NCBI RefSeq assembly: GCF_027923555.1 | Contig: NZ_AP025523.1 | Coordinates: forward strand, 186,001-250,000 | Direction: 5' to 3' | Length of the DNA: 64,000 nt | DNA from: Vulcanimicrobium alpinum | GTDB lineage: Bacteria; Vulcanimicrobiota; Vulcanimicrobiia; Vulcanimicrobiales; Vulcanimicrobiaceae | In this document: positions 52,571 through 61,626 of the stretch, piece by piece | How the letters are laid out: every line of letters starts with the position of its first letter | Numbering within the stretch: the stretch's first letter is position 1 | Made by a program: the position numbers and the translations under genes | Notes under the pieces: model-generated | Database searches by the model: none | What the model was told of the DNA's origin: nothing | Seen by the model: only the letters and a program-made list of their open reading frames with translations

Positions 52571-53449
52571 TCAGGCTAGTGCGGCGATGAGCGCGTCGAG
52601 GCTCGCTGCGGGCGGCCGCCCGCCGGTGTCCACGTCGGCGTCGGCGCGCCGGTAGAGCCCTTCGCGCCCTTCGAGGATGCGCCGCAGGTCGGCCATCGAC
52701 TCGTCGTTCCCGGCCATCGGGCGCATGTCGCCCTGGGCGACGACCCGTTCCATGTGCTCGGCCGGGGACGCGTGGAGCCAGACCGTGTAGCACGCCGAGA
52801 GGAGGCGCTCGAACGTCGCCGGTTCCGAGACGATGCTGCCGCCGGTCGCGAGGACGAAGCGCGGATGGTGTTCGAGGATGCGGTCGAGGCACGAGCGCTC
52901 GAGCCGGCGGAACCCCGCCTGACCGTAGAACTCGAAGATCGTCGCCAGCGAGACGCCGCTGGTCCGTTCGATCTCGCGGTCGAGTTCGATGAACGGGACG
53001 TCGAGCCGTTCGGCGAGCAGGCCGCCGAGCGTCGTCTTCCCGGCGCCGCGCAGGCCGATCAGCGCGATGCGGTGCCGGCGCTGCTCGGGGTCGGCGTCGC
53101 CGAAGGCGCGGGCGAGGAGGTCGCGGGCCTCGGCCTGCCGCGGGCCGTCGAGGCTGCGCAGGAGCTCGGTGGCATGCACGAGATCGTCGGACTCGTCGCC
53201 GGCGTCGGCGACGAGGCGGCGGAGCGGGACGTTCAGCGCGCGCGCTAACTGGCGCATCAGCAGGATCGAGACGTTGCCCTGGCCGCTTTCGAGCTGGGCG
53301 AGATACCGTTCCGAGAGCCCGGAATCGCGGGCGAGGATCCGGCGCGTCATCCCGCGGCGCGCCCGCAGCCCGCGCACGCGCTCGCCGAGGAGACGCAAGA
53401 ACGCCTCCTCCGCCTCGGGATCGTCCTTGCCCGGGACCGGCGCGCTCAC
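52571..53449 (-). CDS. boxR: BoxR-like regulator: HTH fused to shikimate-kinase-like domain
   Basis: This 292-aa fusion has an N-terminal XRE-type helix-turn-helix (GERVRGLRARRGMTRRILARDSGLSERYLAQLESGQGNVS, residues 21-60). A shikimate-kinase-like domain follows, with a P-loop (LIGLRGAGKTTLGGLLAERL, about residue 130), FIELDREIER and LATGGSIV. In BzdR/BoxR the kinase-like domain senses benzoyl-CoA and the HTH represses the genes. It lies between the boxC operon (same strand) and the divergent ligase gene, with inverted repeats at both promoters. Confidence 0.92.
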   Translation of the reverse strand: MSAPVPGKDDPEAEEAFLRLLGERVRGLRARRGMTRRILARDSGLSERYLAQLESGQGNVSILLMRQLARALNVPLRRLVADAGDESDDLVHATELLRSLDGPRQAEARDLLARAFGDADPEQRRHRIALIGLRGAGKTTLGGLLAERLDVPFIELDREIERTSGVSLATIFEFYGQAGFRRLERSCLDRILEHHPRFVLATGGSIVSEPATFERLLSACYTVWLHASPAEHMERVVAQGDMRPMAGNDESMADLRRILEGREGLYRRADADVDTGGRPPAASLDALIAALA

Positions 53450-53467
53450 CGGCCGCCCCCGGCAAAA

Positions 53468-53510
53468 TGCACTATCACGCTTGCGTAACCTCTGATATGC
53501 ATTATAATGC
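53468..53510. promoter_or_regulatory. putative BoxR operator pair between boxR and the ligase gene
   Basis: TGCACTAT at 53468-53475 repeats the half-site seen upstream of boxC. GCATTATAATGC (53499-53510) is a perfect 12-bp palindrome. The pair lies in the 98-bp divergent region and could control both boxR and the ligase gene. TATAAT at 53504 onward may be part of the ligase -10 element. Confidence 0.55.
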
Positions 53511-53547
53511 CCGAAGTTTGCCGGGTTTTCCTACGGAGTCGGTGCCG

Positions 53548-55152
53548 ATGATCGCCAGCGCCCCGCCCTTCGCCGCCCTCGACGGCACCGCGCTCTACAA
53601 TTGCGCGGCCGATTTGCTCGACCGGAATCTGGCGGAGCGCGGCGGCCGGGTCGCGATCGTCGACGACGGCGGGACCTGGACGTTCGCCGCACTCGCGCGG
53701 CGGGTCGATGCCTGCGCCGGCGCCCTGCTCGGCCTCGGCCTCGAAGCCGAGCAGCGCGTCGTGCTGTGTCTGCTCGACACCATCGATTTCCCGACCGCGT
53801 TTCTGGGCGCGATCAAAGCCGGGATCGTCCCGATCCCCGTGAACACCCTCTTCCCGGCCGCCGACTACGCCTACATCCTCGCCGACAGCCGCGCGAAGGC
53901 CGCGATCGTCTCGAGCGAGCTCCTCGCGACGTTCCTCGACGCCGCCCGGCAGGCCGGCTGGGCCGGAACGATCGTTGTCTCCGACCCCCGCGGGACCGCG
54001 CCCGACCCGCGCTTCGCCGCGCTCGACGCGCTCGTCGCGGCCGCGACGCCGCTGCAGAACGCCGCGCCGACGCGGCCGGACGACGCCTGCTTCTGGCTGT
54101 ACTCGTCGGGCTCGACGGGCAAGCCCAAGGGGACGGTGCACGTGCAGACCAGCCTGGTGCGCACCGCGGAGCTCTTCGCGCAGGGCGTCCTCGGCCTGCG
54201 CGAGGACGACGTCGTCTACTCGGCGGCGAAGCTGTTCTTCGCCTACGGTCTGGGCAACGCGCTGACGTTTCCGCTCGCGGCCGGAGCGACGGCGGTCCTG
54301 CACGCCGGCCGCGCCACGCCGTACGCGGTGAGCCGCATCCTGCGCGATGCGAAGCCGACTGTCTTCTGCGGCGTCCCGACGCTGTTCGCTTCGCTGCTCG
54401 TGCATCCGGAGTTCCCGCCGCGCGAGCGCCTCGCGCTGCGGCTGTGCACCTCCGCCGGCGAGGCGCTGCCCGAAGAGATCGGACGCGCGTGGACGGCGCG
54501 CACCGGCGTCGAGATCGTCGACGGGATCGGCTCCACCGAGATGCTGCACATCTTCGTCTCTAACCGTCCCGGGGCGGTCCGCTACGGCACGACCGGGACG
54601 CCGGTCCCGGGCTACGCCGTGCGGCTCGTCGACGAGACGGGCGCGATCGCGGCGTTCGGCGAGATCGGCGAACTCGAAGTCAACGGTCCGACGTCGGCGG
54701 CGTATTATTGGAACGCGCGCGAGAAATCACGCCGCACGTTCCTCGGCGAGTGGACGCGCACGGGCGATAAGTTCCGGCAGGACCAGGACGGCAACTTCAT
54801 CCACTGCGGCCGCGCCGACGACATGCTCAAGGTCGGCGGGATTTGGGTCTCACCCGGCGAGGTGGAGTCGGCGCTCGTCGCGCACGAGCACGTCCTCGAA
54901 GCCGCGGTCATCGGCGTGTGCGACGAACAGGACCTCGTCAAGCCCAAAGCGTTCGTGATCCTCAAGCCCGGCGTGGTGCCGAGCGACGAACTTGCCGACG
55001 CGCTCAAGGTGCACGTCAAAGCGCGGCTCGCGCCGTACAAATATCCGCGCTGGATCGCGTTCGTCGACGAACTGCCGAAGACCGCGACCGGGAAGATTCG
55101 CCGTCACGTGCTGCGCGCGCAGGAAGACGCGCAGCGCGGAGGCGCGCACTGA
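53548..55152 (+). CDS. bclA: benzoate-CoA ligase
   Basis: This 534-aa adenylate-forming enzyme activates benzoate with ATP and CoA. Signatures are the P-loop-like YSSGSTGKPKGTVHVQTS (residue 190), FFAYGLGNALTFPLAAGAT typical of benzoate/aryl-CoA ligases, GIGSTEMLHIFVSNRPG, TRTGDKFRQDQDGNF, GRADDMLKVGGIWVSPGEVE and the catalytic Lys in LPKTATGKIRR. The FAYGLGN and EMLHIFVSN wording separates it from acetate and long-chain ligases. ATG at 53548 is chosen. It is the first gene of the rightward arm. Confidence 0.92.
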   Translation: MIASAPPFAALDGTALYNCAADLLDRNLAERGGRVAIVDDGGTWTFAALARRVDACAGALLGLGLEAEQRVVLCLLDTIDFPTAFLGAIKAGIVPIPVNTLFPAADYAYILADSRAKAAIVSSELLATFLDAARQAGWAGTIVVSDPRGTAPDPRFAALDALVAAATPLQNAAPTRPDDACFWLYSSGSTGKPKGTVHVQTSLVRTAELFAQGVLGLREDDVVYSAAKLFFAYGLGNALTFPLAAGATAVLHAGRATPYAVSRILRDAKPTVFCGVPTLFASLLVHPEFPPRERLALRLCTSAGEALPEEIGRAWTARTGVEIVDGIGSTEMLHIFVSNRPGAVRYGTTGTPVPGYAVRLVDETGAIAAFGEIGELEVNGPTSAAYYWNAREKSRRTFLGEWTRTGDKFRQDQDGNFIHCGRADDMLKVGGIWVSPGEVESALVAHEHVLEAAVIGVCDEQDLVKPKAFVILKPGVVPSDELADALKVHVKARLAPYKYPRWIAFVDELPKTATGKIRRHVLRAQEDAQRGGAH

Positions 55153-55937
55153 ACGCAACGCCGGGCGAACGCCGCGACGTCGTCGTCGACGGCGTGCGGC
55201 TCGAAACCGCGGCATGGCCCGGTGACGACGATCGGGCGCCGATCGTACTGCTTCACGAAGGGCTCGGTTCGGTCGCGATGTGGAAGGCGTTTCCCGCGCG
55301 GCTCGCCGCGCGCACCGGACGCCGCGTCGTCGCGTACTCGCGACGCGGATACGGACGCTCCGCGCCGCGCGCGGAGCCGTACGCGCACGCGTACATGCAG
55401 CGCGAAGGCGAGGCCGTGGTGCCGGCCGTCCTCGCGGAACTGGGGATCGCGCGCGCCGTGCTGTTCGGTCACAGCGACGGCGCGTCGATCGCGCTGGTCG
55501 CGGCCGCGGAACACCCGATGCTCGTCGAAGCGCTCGTCCTCGAAGCGCCGCACGTGTTCGTCGAAGACCTCTCCGTGCGCAGCATCGCCGCGGCGCGCGC
55601 TGCGTGGGAGGAGACCGATCTGCGCGCGCGGCTGGGGCGGTATCACGACGACGTCGACGGCGCGTTCCGCGGCTGGAACGAGATCTGGCTCTCGCCGGCG
55701 TTCCGCGACTGGAACATCGAAGCGTACGCCGCGCGCGTCCGCGCGCCGATGCTCGTGATTCAAGGCGAGGCCGACGAATACGGCACGCGCGCGCAAGTGG
55801 AGAGCATCGCCGTGCGAGCGCCGCGCGTACGGACGTGCATGCTTGCGGGCGCTGGGCACAGTCCGCATCGCGACGACGAAGGCGCCGTGCTCGAACGCGT
55901 CGCCGCATTCCTCGATGCGCCGAACGATGCGGCGTGA
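55149..55937 (+). CDS. alpha/beta hydrolase linked to the benzoate cluster
   Basis: This 262-aa serine hydrolase has PIVLLHEGLGSVAMWKAFPARL (oxyanion region), YSRRGYGRSA, nucleophile LFGHSDGASIALVAA, acid in VIQGEADEYG and His in GAGHSPHRD. The frame starts right at the ligase stop: a CTG at 55149 overlaps that stop (CTGA) and has GGAGG 6 nt upstream; a GTG near 55194 is the other option. Lactone or enol-lactone hydrolases occur in known box clusters, so a role in clearing a lactone side product is likely but unproven. Confidence 0.8.
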   Translation: MNATPGERRDVVVDGVRLETAAWPGDDDRAPIVLLHEGLGSVAMWKAFPARLAARTGRRVVAYSRRGYGRSAPRAEPYAHAYMQREGEAVVPAVLAELGIARAVLFGHSDGASIALVAAAEHPMLVEALVLEAPHVFVEDLSVRSIAAARAAWEETDLRARLGRYHDDVDGAFRGWNEIWLSPAFRDWNIEAYAARVRAPMLVIQGEADEYGTRAQVESIAVRAPRVRTCMLAGAGHSPHRDDEGAVLERVAAFLDAPNDAA

Positions 55938-56000
55938 CGCGGCGTCGCAACCTCGGCCGTCGCCGGTGCGGTCACGAGACCATCCCCAAGGGTAAATGCG

Positions 56001-56873
56001 ATGACCGACGGTTTCCACGATGCTCCCGCGCCGGGGTCCGGCGCCATCCCGCTCGTTCGCCGCGACCGTCACCCGTTTGCCGCCTTCGGCGCGCTCGTGC
56101 TGCTGCTGATCGGTGCGGCGCTGGCGATCGCGACGCTCGTCGTCACCCGGCGCGATGCCGACGTGCGCACGCTCTCGGTGCAGGTGGCGAGCGCCGCCGG
56201 CGTCTCCCAGGGCGACGCCGTCTGGCTCTCCGGGATGCGGGTGGGGCGCGTCGCCGCGATCGCGCTGACCGAAGGGCGCTTGGTGACGATTCGCTGCGAG
56301 GTGGACCCGCGGATCGGGCTGCCGCCGGGCGCGCAGGTCGTGGTGACGACCGGCCTGTACGGCGATCGCAAGGTCGAGATCGCGACCCGCGGCGGGGAGA
56401 CGCCGGACGACAACGCGCTCGTCGGCTACGTCCGGGCTGAAGAGGGGCTGCGGTCGAACCCCTTCGACCCGCTGGCGGCGGCGACCGCGCACCTCTTCGC
56501 CGACGTGTCCCGCCTGCAGAATCGCGGCCAAGGCCAGGCAGCGGCCACGATCGCCTCGGTCGCGCGGCTCCAAGCCGCCGTGGTGCGGTTGCGCGCGAAC
56601 GCCGGTGCGCTCGCCGCGCGGGGAAGCCCGCTGGTGCACGTACCGTCGATGCGCCGTGCGATCCTCCCGGCGCCGGCGCCGGCGATGCGGGCGCAACTCG
56701 GCGATGCAGTCGCCCAAGCGCAGCGTGCCCGTACTCACCTCACCGTGGCGCGCGCCACGCTCGTCGACGATCCGGCACTGCGCCGCGGCATCGAGGGTGA
56801 CGAGCGTGCGGTGCAAGCCGCGCTCGCCGCGATCCGCGAGACGATGCCGCGGGCGTTTCCGCACGATCGCTGA
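56001..56873 (+). CDS. MlaD/MCE-domain protein
   Basis: This 290-aa protein has one N-terminal helix (FAAFGALVLLLIGAALAIATLVV) and an MCE domain (VQVASAAGVSQGDAVWLSGMRVGRVAAIAL, CEVDPRIGLPPGAQVVVTTGLYGDRKVEIATRGG). A helical C-terminus follows. Such proteins bind lipids in Mla-type transport; the MlaE and MlaF partners are absent here. ATG at 56001 is used. It precedes the PHA synthase gene with 38 bp between. Confidence 0.82.
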   Translation: MTDGFHDAPAPGSGAIPLVRRDRHPFAAFGALVLLLIGAALAIATLVVTRRDADVRTLSVQVASAAGVSQGDAVWLSGMRVGRVAAIALTEGRLVTIRCEVDPRIGLPPGAQVVVTTGLYGDRKVEIATRGGETPDDNALVGYVRAEEGLRSNPFDPLAAATAHLFADVSRLQNRGQGQAAATIASVARLQAAVVRLRANAGALAARGSPLVHVPSMRRAILPAPAPAMRAQLGDAVAQAQRARTHLTVARATLVDDPALRRGIEGDERAVQAALAAIRETMPRAFPHDR

Positions 56874-56911
56874 CGGGACGCCTTGCCCCGCCGCCGAACT
56901 CTTGCGGTCCG

Positions 56912-58591
56912 GTGAAACCTGCAAATCCGTTCGATCCGCTCGGCTTGGCGGCAGCGTCGACCGAGTTGTGGCGCTCGCTGCTTGCCAACCCGCAGGAACT
57001 CTTCGAGGCGCAGGCGGCGCTCGGGCGTGCGCTCACCGACGTTGCGACGCGCTCCGCCGAAGTCGCCGCCGGCGACGGCCCTGCGGCGCCGCCGCTGGCG
57101 CAACCGTCGCCCAACGATCGCCGCTTCGTCAGCGAGGCGTGGGCGAAGAATCCGTATTACGACGCGCTCAAGCAGGCCTATCTGCTGGCGAGCAAAGCGG
57201 TCGTCGAGACGATCGACAACGCCCAGGGGATCGACGAGCAGGATCGCCGGCGCATCAAGTTCTTCACCAAGCAGTTCATCGACGCGATGAGCCCGACGAA
57301 CATTCCGTGGCTCAATCCCGACGTGCTCGAGGAGACCATCCGCAGCGGCGGCGCCAACCTCCAGCACGGCCTGCGGAACATCGCCGAAGACGCGCAGGCC
57401 AACGAAGGCCGCCCCGCGCTCGTCGACGACAAAGCGTTCGCAGTCGGGAAGAACGTCGCGACGACGCCCGGCAGCGTCGTCTTCCGCAACGAGCTGATGG
57501 AGCTCATCCAGTACGCGCCGACCCAGCCGGAGATCTACGCGCGACCGTTGATCGTCGTGCCGCCGTGGATCAACAAGTTCTACATCCTCGATCTGCAGCC
57601 GGCGAACAGCTTCATCAAATACGCGACCGACAGCGGACGAAATACCTTCGTCATCTCCTGGCGCAACCCCGATTCGTCGCTGCGCGACATGACGATGGCG
57701 GATTACTTGCGGCTGGGACCCCTGACGGCGGCGCGCGTCGCCTGCGAGATCAGCGGCGCCGAGCGGGTGGACGCGGTCGGCTACTGCATCGGCGGGACGC
57801 TGCTTGCGATGCTGCTCGGCTACCTGCAGCGGATCGGCAGCAAACTGATCGCCAGCGCGACCTTCTTCACGGCGCTGGTCGACTTCGCCGATCCCGGCGA
57901 GGTGCAGGCGTTCGTCAGCGAAGAGTCGCTGGCGTACATCGAAGACCGGATGCGCGAACACGGCTACTTGAGCGGGCGCGAGATGGCGGACACGTTCAGC
58001 ATGCTGCGCTCCAACGACCTGATCTGGTCGGTCGCGGTGAACCGCTATCTGCTGGGCAAGGACGCGCCGGCGTTCGATCTGCTCTATTGGAACAACGACG
58101 CGACGCGGATCCCCGAAGCGATCCACAAATACTATCTGCGCCAGATGTATCTGGAGAACAATCTGGTGAAACCGAACGTGCTCGAGGTCGACGGCGTCCC
58201 GCTCGATCTGCGCACGGTGCGCGTGCCGACGTACTGCGTCGCGACGTCGGAAGATCATATCGCGCCGTGGCGGAGCGTCTACGCGATGACGCAGCTGTTC
58301 TCCGGCGAGGTGACGTTCCGGCTCGGCGCATCCGGCCACATCGCCGGCATCATCAGCCCGCCGGGGAAAAAGAAGGCTGCGTGGTGGGGCAACGCGCCGG
58401 GCGCGAAGTCGCCCGCGAGCGCCGACGAGTGGCTGCGCACGGCGGAGAAGCACGAGGGTTCGTGGTGGCCCGACTGGGAAGCCTGGATGGCGAAGCGCAC
58501 CAAGAGGAAGATCGCCGCGCCGGCGGCGCCGGGCTCTGCGCAGTATCCGATCCTCGGCGACGCGCCGGGCACCTACGTTCTGGAGCGCTAA
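56912..58591 (+). CDS. phaC: poly(3-hydroxyalkanoate) synthase, class I
   Basis: This 559-aa PhaC polymerises (R)-3-hydroxyacyl-CoA into storage granules. The lipase-like box is GYCIGGTLLAM with catalytic Cys292, followed by SEDHIAPWRS (Asp448) and GASGHIAGIISPPGKKK (His476). PWINKFYILDLQPANSFIKYATDSG is the class I core and the N-terminal FVSEAWAKNPYYDALKQAYL is also typical. The length agrees with class I. GTG at 56912 is used, with GGTCCGG rather than a clear ribosome site upstream. No phaA, phaB or phasin gene is adjacent. Confidence 0.95.
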   Translation: MKPANPFDPLGLAAASTELWRSLLANPQELFEAQAALGRALTDVATRSAEVAAGDGPAAPPLAQPSPNDRRFVSEAWAKNPYYDALKQAYLLASKAVVETIDNAQGIDEQDRRRIKFFTKQFIDAMSPTNIPWLNPDVLEETIRSGGANLQHGLRNIAEDAQANEGRPALVDDKAFAVGKNVATTPGSVVFRNELMELIQYAPTQPEIYARPLIVVPPWINKFYILDLQPANSFIKYATDSGRNTFVISWRNPDSSLRDMTMADYLRLGPLTAARVACEISGAERVDAVGYCIGGTLLAMLLGYLQRIGSKLIASATFFTALVDFADPGEVQAFVSEESLAYIEDRMREHGYLSGREMADTFSMLRSNDLIWSVAVNRYLLGKDAPAFDLLYWNNDATRIPEAIHKYYLRQMYLENNLVKPNVLEVDGVPLDLRTVRVPTYCVATSEDHIAPWRSVYAMTQLFSGEVTFRLGASGHIAGIISPPGKKKAAWWGNAPGAKSPASADEWLRTAEKHEGSWWPDWEAWMAKRTKRKIAAPAAPGSAQYPILGDAPGTYVLER

Positions 58592-58660
58592 CCGGGCTCT
58601 GGAGAACTTTCCCAGGCTCCGCCCGCGTTGAGAAGATCACCATCATCCGCGAGGGCTTTC

Positions 58661-60793
58661 ATGCATTCGTTGTTCGGCCGGCGGACCGCGCTTCTCGCCG
58701 CGGCGGTCGCGGCGCTCCTCCCCTTCGCGCTTCCCCATCCCGCCGTCGCCGACGGCGATGCGTCGACCGGCGTCGCGGTCGCGCGCCTGAGCCTCATCGA
58801 CGGCTCCGTCGCGGTGCGTCGCGGCGACTCCGACGCGCCGATCGCCGCCGCGATCAACGCTCCGGTGCTGGGCGGCGACTACCTCTCGACCGGTGACGGA
58901 TCGCGCGCAGAACTGCAGATCGACGGCAGCACGCTGGTGCGTCTGGGCAAGAACGTGCAGATGCGCGTGACGCATCTCGACAACGACAACCGCGCGCTTC
59001 AACTCGCGCAAGGAACGATCGAACTGCGGCTGCTGCGCGGTACCGACGGGCGCTCCGACATCGACACGCCGTCGGTCACGGTGCGGCCGACGTCCGCCGG
59101 CAGCTATCGCGTCGCCGTCAGCGGCGACGGCGTCACCTTCGTGACGGTGCGTTCCGGGAGCGTCGCGATCGTCACCCCGCAGGGTGAACGCTCGCTCGGC
59201 ACGGGCGTCACGCTGGTTGCGCAAGGTCCGTCGTCGTCGCCGGCGATCACCGAGCAGGACGCGATCGCGCTCGACGAGTTCGATCGTTTCAATCACGATC
59301 GCGACGAGCGCTACGAACGCGCGCTCGCCGACGAACCGTACGTCAGCCGCGATCTGGCCGGCGTGGACGATCTCAACACGTACGGCCGCTGGGTTCCCGA
59401 TGCGACCTACGGCGAGTTGTGGGTTCCCGCGGGCGTCGCGCCCGGGTGGGCGCCCTACACGCAAGGCCGCTGGGTGTGGGAAGACGGCTTCGGCTGGACC
59501 TGGGTCGGAATCGAGCCGTGGGGCTGGGCGCCGTATCACTACGGCGCGTGGTACCGCAGCCCGATCTACGGCTGGTGCTGGTACCCGCCGCGCCGGAACG
59601 CCGTCGCCGCCTGGCGTCCCGCGCTCGTTGCGTTCTTTGCGTTCGGCGGCGGATCGTCGTTCGGGTTCGGCTACGGCAGCGGCTTCAACCTCGGCTGGGT
59701 TCCGCTCGCGCCGTTCGAGCCGTGGCATCCGTGGTGGGGCCCGCATTGGGGCGGGACGACGATCGTCAGCAACACCACCGTCGTCAACAATACGATGAAC
59801 ACGTACTACGGCAACGCGTACGTCAACAACGGTGAGATCACCCGTTTCTACAAGAACGCGCGCTACGGCGTGGTGACGGTGCCGGGTCAGCGGTTCCTCG
59901 AAGGACGCTTCGACCATCCGCGGATCGTGCAGGCCGCGCAGCTCCCGGCGGTGCGCGTGATGCGCGGTGCGCTCCCCGTGGTCCCCACCGCGGCGAACCT
60001 GCGCTACACCGACCGTCCGATCGCGCCGCAGCTCGCGGTGCAGGACCCGGCGGTGCATCGCACGTTCGCGGGCGCATCGATTCCCGTGACGCGCTTGCCG
60101 TTCGAACAGCAGCGCGCGGCGATCGCGACCGCGACCCATCAGCGGTACACGCAGGCGCCGGCGACCGATTCGTGGTCGCGCTTTGCGCCGCCGCCCGGTT
60201 CGCACGCGGGCGCGGTGCGCGGCTACGATCGTTCGGGCTCGCAGACGATCACGACGACGACACCGGCGAGTGCGAACGTGCCGGCGCACGCGCAGCGCGT
60301 GATGCAATCGCGTGCACCGGCTGCGGGGAGCGACCCGTGGAGCCGGTTCTCCGCCGCCCGCGGCGAGGCCGACGCGCACCCGGTCCCCGTCTTCGACGGG
60401 GGTTCTGGCCGCACGCGGACGTACGAAGCGAGCGGGACCGTCCGCGCGCGCGGTGCGGAGACGAACGCACCGCCGGTCCGCGTTCACACGTTCGAAACAA
60501 CGACTGCGCCGGCGGCCGCGGGCACGACCGCCGCCCCGCCGGTGCGCCGCGGTCTCTCAGCATCGGCGGTCGAGACGCGACGCACGCCCAGCTACGTGCT
60601 CCCCGACGCCGGTTCGAGCCGGCGGCACGAGACGTACGAGCGGAGCGAGACCGGATCGCCCGCCGTGGTGACGCGTGCGGCGTCGGCCGCCGCGCCCCGC
60701 CCGGCGCCGGCAGCGGGGCCGGCGCAGCACCCGCCGGCTGCGGCCGTGCACGCGGCGGTGTCGCACGCAGCGACCGCCGACCACCCCCGCTAA
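58661..60793 (+). CDS. secreted FecR-domain protein with DUF6600-type repeats
   Basis: This 710-aa exported protein has a signal peptide (residues 6-31), a FecR-like domain (GDYLSTGDGSRAELQIDGST, residues 40-190) and a Trp/Tyr/Gly-rich part (DLNTYGRWVPDATYGELWVP, GRWVWEDGFGWTWVGIEPWG) as in DUF6600 proteins. The Ala/Pro/Thr-rich tail of about 250 residues is disordered. FecR domains here bind wall or envelope material and do not act as sigma regulators. The role is unknown. ATG at 58661. Confidence 0.82.
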   Translation: MHSLFGRRTALLAAAVAALLPFALPHPAVADGDASTGVAVARLSLIDGSVAVRRGDSDAPIAAAINAPVLGGDYLSTGDGSRAELQIDGSTLVRLGKNVQMRVTHLDNDNRALQLAQGTIELRLLRGTDGRSDIDTPSVTVRPTSAGSYRVAVSGDGVTFVTVRSGSVAIVTPQGERSLGTGVTLVAQGPSSSPAITEQDAIALDEFDRFNHDRDERYERALADEPYVSRDLAGVDDLNTYGRWVPDATYGELWVPAGVAPGWAPYTQGRWVWEDGFGWTWVGIEPWGWAPYHYGAWYRSPIYGWCWYPPRRNAVAAWRPALVAFFAFGGGSSFGFGYGSGFNLGWVPLAPFEPWHPWWGPHWGGTTIVSNTTVVNNTMNTYYGNAYVNNGEITRFYKNARYGVVTVPGQRFLEGRFDHPRIVQAAQLPAVRVMRGALPVVPTAANLRYTDRPIAPQLAVQDPAVHRTFAGASIPVTRLPFEQQRAAIATATHQRYTQAPATDSWSRFAPPPGSHAGAVRGYDRSGSQTITTTTPASANVPAHAQRVMQSRAPAAGSDPWSRFSAARGEADAHPVPVFDGGSGRTRTYEASGTVRARGAETNAPPVRVHTFETTTAPAAAGTTAAPPVRRGLSASAVETRRTPSYVLPDAGSSRRHETYERSETGSPAVVTRAASAAAPRPAPAAGPAQHPPAAAVHAAVSHAATADHPR

Positions 60794-60879
60794 ACGGGCC
60801 GGACCCCTTGCCTCTTGGCCGCTTGGGGCTTATGCTGACCTTGGCTTTGGCCAAACAGCGAACGACAAAGGCAGATGGT

Positions 60880-61140
60880 ATGACATTCGATCAATGGATC
60901 GACACCGTGAACGCCCAGGTCAAGGGGCGTCTCGGTGCCGGCGTGCGCACGGAAGAGCTCTCGTGGGACTCCGCGATGTGGGTCGGCGGCGGCGGTACGG
61001 TCGTCGCGGCGCTCGCAGAGGACGAGGCGACGGTGGCGTTCTCGTTCGACGACGGCGAGAAGCTGCAGATGGCGTACAACGACGCCGCGCCGGAGTCGGT
61101 CGGCGCGACGATCGCAAAACGCCTCACCTCAGCGGCTTAG
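60880..61140 (+). CDS. hypothetical protein, 86 aa
   Basis: This small soluble acidic protein (MTFDQWIDTVNAQVKGRLG..., VAFSFDDGEKLQMAYNDAAPES) begins at the ATG at 60880. The frame continues upstream into the FecR gene's shadow, but the composition changes at this ATG. No family recognised. It is followed by another small hypothetical gene on the same strand. Confidence 0.6.
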   Translation: MTFDQWIDTVNAQVKGRLGAGVRTEELSWDSAMWVGGGGTVVAALAEDEATVAFSFDDGEKLQMAYNDAAPESVGATIAKRLTSAA

Positions 61141-61219
61141 ACGTTTCATCAACCCGGGCCGCGCACGGATGGCCGTGCGGCCCGTGTCCGGGCGAGCGGG
61201 AGACGCTATCCTGTCGCCC

Positions 61220-61585
61220 ATGGACTCCGCCTCGGCGACCTGGTCGCTGGTCGACGCTGTTGCTCCGCTGATCGCCGCCTTCGGCGACCGCCTCCGCCTG
61301 TGGCGTGACGGCGAGATCGCCTGCTGGGGCTACGACGGGATGACCGTCGCGGTACGGCGCCGCCTCGACGGCGCGCTGGATGCCGCGTTTCTCGACCGCC
61401 CCTGCCTCGACGCCGTCGCAGGCGAGCCCGCCGCTGCCGCCTACCGCCGGCTCGGCGCGGTCCCGTATGCGATGAGCCCGGTGGGCGCGGAGCGCATCGT
61501 CGCCGACATGACGGCATTCTTCGAAGGCGTCCGCGAGCCGCGGTTCATCTTCGTTTCGGCCTGCGCGCTCCCGCGCGCGAGTTAA
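61220..61585 (+). CDS. hypothetical protein, 121 aa
   Basis: A small globular protein (SLVDAVAPLIAAFGDRLRLWRDGEIACWG...; AERIVADMTAFFEGVREPRFIFVSAC) with no family I know. ATG at 61220 is chosen because the upstream part of the frame is Arg-rich shadow sequence. It precedes the PhyH gene by 41 bp and may be in the same transcript. Confidence 0.6.
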   Translation: MDSASATWSLVDAVAPLIAAFGDRLRLWRDGEIACWGYDGMTVAVRRRLDGALDAAFLDRPCLDAVAGEPAAAAYRRLGAVPYAMSPVGAERIVADMTAFFEGVREPRFIFVSACALPRAS

Positions 61586-61626
61586 CCGCCGCAGAGGTTC
61601 GGCCGCCGGCGCGAGAACGCACCGGT

